From NCBI RefSeq assembly GCF_009857135.1, contig NZ_CP047318.1, positions 496,001 through 560,000 of the forward strand: 64,000 nt of DNA. The letters run 5' to 3'. The translations under genes were made by a program, and so were the position numbers. Shown piece after piece: positions 62,615 to 64,000 of this stretch. This stretch comes from Streptomyces sp. HM190. Its GTDB lineage: Bacteria; Actinomycetota; Actinomycetes; Streptomycetales; Streptomycetaceae. A model generated the notes under the pieces. It saw nothing but the letters and a program-made list of their open reading frames with translations. It did no database searches and had not been told where the DNA came from. The stretch's first letter is position 1. Each line of letters starts with the position of its first letter.

Positions 62615-63813
62615 GCTCCGCCCTCCGCCGCGGCGGGGCGGACCGGGTCGGTGCCCGCGCTCTCCGGCGTGCCGTCCGCGGTGCGGGCGGCGACCCAGGC
62701 GTCGATCTGGGAGACGACCTCCTCGTCGAGGGAGAGCTGGCCCGGGGTCCACAGCGGGTTCGACAGACCGCGGTGGGTGCGCTCGCACATCTCCCAGTCC
62801 TCGTAGTTCGCCTTGTCCCACAGGGCGAACACGGCCTCGTGGGAGAAGTCGTCCTTGGCGGTCTCGGAGGGGTGGAACAGCCAGAAGTGCCGTACGAAGC
62901 AGGTTCCGGGGCTCTCGGGCCAGACCCACTGCATCATCACGTAGTCGGCGGTGAACCCGAACAGGAGGTTGGGCAGGATGGTGATCCAGTTGATCCGCTG
63001 CCGGTCGGCCTCGGGCACGAGCGGCAGCGGGGTGCGCCGGCTGCGCCCCGTCATGGACACGGAGTTGAAGCCGCTGCGGATGGACTGCCAGGCCCCGACG
63101 ATGTCGCCCCGGAGGTCGTAGGTGCCGGCGTCGTCGAAGTCGGTGATGCGGTGCAGGTCCTTGTGGGCGGTCGGGAAGTGCAGGGACTCGTTGACGTTGT
63201 GGGCGACGAGCTTCCAGTTGGAGGCGACGGGATAGTCCTTGGCCTGGACGCACTCCAGGTCCGCGAGCGCGTAGACCCGCGCGAACTCGCCGAACTCGCC
63301 GAGGGCTTCGTCCAGGTCGGGGGCGTCGTCGGAGAAGGTGATGAAGACGACGCCGTGGCGGATCTCGGTACGGACGGGCAGCAGACCGTTCTTCTCCTTC
63401 TCGAAGAAGTGGTCGAAGTAGGTGCCGTTGAGGCTCTTGAGCCGGCCGTTGCGGTCGTAGACCCAGCAGTGGTAGAGGCAGACGAGGCTCTGCCGCTTGC
63501 CGCTGGGTTCCTCCACGAGCTTGTAGCCCCGGTGCCGGCAGTAGTTGTGGTACGCCTGGATGCCGTTGTCGCCGTGGAGGAGGAGGACGGAGCCGCTGCC
63601 GATGTTCAGCGTGCTGTAGGCGCCCTTCTCCTTCAGGCGGGAGACGTGGTCGACGGGGAGCCAGTGCCGGCCGTAGATGCGGGACATCTCCCGCTGGAAC
63701 TGCTCCTGGCCGGTGTAGAACTCGTGCGACCGGCCGATGCCACCGGACTCGAAGTACGGCCTCTGCTCGGTCTGCTCGCTGATGAGGTCGAACATGCTGG
63801 ACGCGCGCGTCAT
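62611..63813 (-). CDS. Rieske non-heme iron oxygenase
   Basis: The 400-aa protein is a Rieske oxygenase alpha-subunit type. The [2Fe-2S] ligands are C92-R-H94 and C112-L-Y-H115 (17 residues between). The mononuclear iron site has H213 and H218 after Asn-Glu (NESLHFPTAH), and a downstream Asp/Glu in NYEDWEMCERTHRG is the probable third ligand. The form is nearer to choline- or carnitine-type monooxygenases than to ring dioxygenases with a small subunit; no beta subunit or reductase is in the window. It is the first visible gene of the biosynthetic operon and overlaps protein A (ATGA). It could hydroxylate the finished chain or an amino acid precursor. GAGGGAGC precedes the ATG. Confidence 0.9.
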   Translation of the reverse strand: MTRASSMFDLISEQTEQRPYFESGGIGRSHEFYTGQEQFQREMSRIYGRHWLPVDHVSRLKEKGAYSTLNIGSGSVLLLHGDNGIQAYHNYCRHRGYKLVEEPSGKRQSLVCLYHCWVYDRNGRLKSLNGTYFDHFFEKEKNGLLPVRTEIRHGVVFITFSDDAPDLDEALGEFGEFARVYALADLECVQAKDYPVASNWKLVAHNVNESLHFPTAHKDLHRITDFDDAGTYDLRGDIVGAWQSIRSGFNSVSMTGRSRRTPLPLVPEADRQRINWITILPNLLFGFTADYVMMQWVWPESPGTCFVRHFWLFHPSETAKDDFSHEAVFALWDKANYEDWEMCERTHRGLSNPLWTPGQLSLDEEVVSQIDAWVAARTADGTPESAGTDPVRPAAAEGGA

Positions 63814-64000
63814 CTGCTGGGCTCCCTCGGGGTGAGGTGCGGGAAGGCGGTGGCGGAGGGCCCGGCCCGGGCCACGGGGCGTACGCACCGGGGTGCGACG
63901 GCCCCGGGAGTGCGCCCGCCCGTCCGGTGGCGGTCGGCGGCACGACTCCGTGCGGGTCGGCGGTACGGGGGCGGCTCGGAGCACGGGGAGGGCGGGACGG
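63814..64000. other. Region upstream of the Rieske gene, operon promoter not resolved
   Basis: These 187 bp at the window edge contain no recognisable gene end and no clear promoter hexamers. The operon may start here or extend beyond the window; regulators and a stand-alone acyltransferase could lie further out. Confidence 0.35.

Noticed and set aside
62615..63943. N-terminal extension of protein A
   Set aside because: It is the out-of-frame shadow of the Rieske gene; the formyltransferase domain begins properly at the ATG at 62614.

Overview
The window is 64 kb of very high-GC actinobacterial DNA, almost certainly a Streptomyces chromosome. The evidence is the strong G/C bias at third codon positions, frequent GTG and TTG starts, AGGAGG-type ribosome sites, ATGA/GTGA translational overlaps, and a gene content typical of that genus (snapalysin-type protease, fused SecDF, DksA-like zinc fingers, an SpoIIE phosphatase with PAS/GAF domains). 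No rRNA, tRNA, CRISPR array or insertion sequence was seen.

Region 1 (1-13.2 kb) is a dense set of dormancy or redox-stress genes. It holds four universal stress proteins (one cut by the window edge), two Acg-type nitroreductase-like flavoproteins, an Rv1733c-like membrane protein, a SulP transporter with a STAS domain coupled to an RsbW-like ATPase, an ArsR regulator, a DUF1918-XRE-PNPOx fusion, a DUF1876 (Rv1738-like) protein, a SHOCT protein and a DUF4389 membrane protein. Several of these are the families found in the mycobacterial DosR regulon. Several intergenic gaps hold GC-rich palindromes that could be operators for a DevR-like regulator.

Region 2 (13.2-25 kb) is a housekeeping and accessory block: a snapalysin-type protease, a membrane-anchored Mrr-like nuclease, a one-chain SecDF, a NarL-type two-component pair, two DksA/TraR zinc-finger proteins, a short MreB-like actin homologue, a secreted AMIN-like protein and a PAS-PAS-GAF-SpoIIE phosphatase. 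The run from SecDF to the MreB-like gene recalls S. coelicolor SCO6160-SCO6166.

Region 3 (25-28.1 kb) holds a TetR regulator with a clear 17-bp operator that recurs twice at the promoter of a VOC-family gene, a protein of three tandem zinc-ribbon repeats, an Sfp-type phosphopantetheinyl transferase and a second, paralogous VOC gene.

Region 4 (28.1-63.8 kb, all minus strand) is a biosynthetic operon in which most junctions are overlapping or nearly so. In transcription order it encodes a Rieske oxygenase; protein A (formyltransferase, truncated condensation-like region, adenylation domain with a glycine-type code, PCP, KS-DH-ACP, KS-AT); protein B (DH-KR-ACP, KS-DH-ACP, KS-KR-ACP); protein C (KS-DH*-ACP, KS-AT); an AlkC-type DNA glycosylase; protein D (DH-KR-ACP and a C-terminal PLP-dependent alpha-oxoamine synthase); then, after a strong hairpin, a small unknown protein, an HDAC-like deacylase, a type II thioesterase and an MFS exporter. 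The inferred product is an unsaturated polyketide started by N-formylglycine (the usual precursor of a terminal oxazole) and released by decarboxylative condensation with an amino acid to an alpha-amino ketone. The glycosylase gene, overlapping the PKS genes on both sides, suggests a DNA-alkylating product or intermediate. I do not recognise this assembly line as a known one; it is the main candidate for an undescribed system here.
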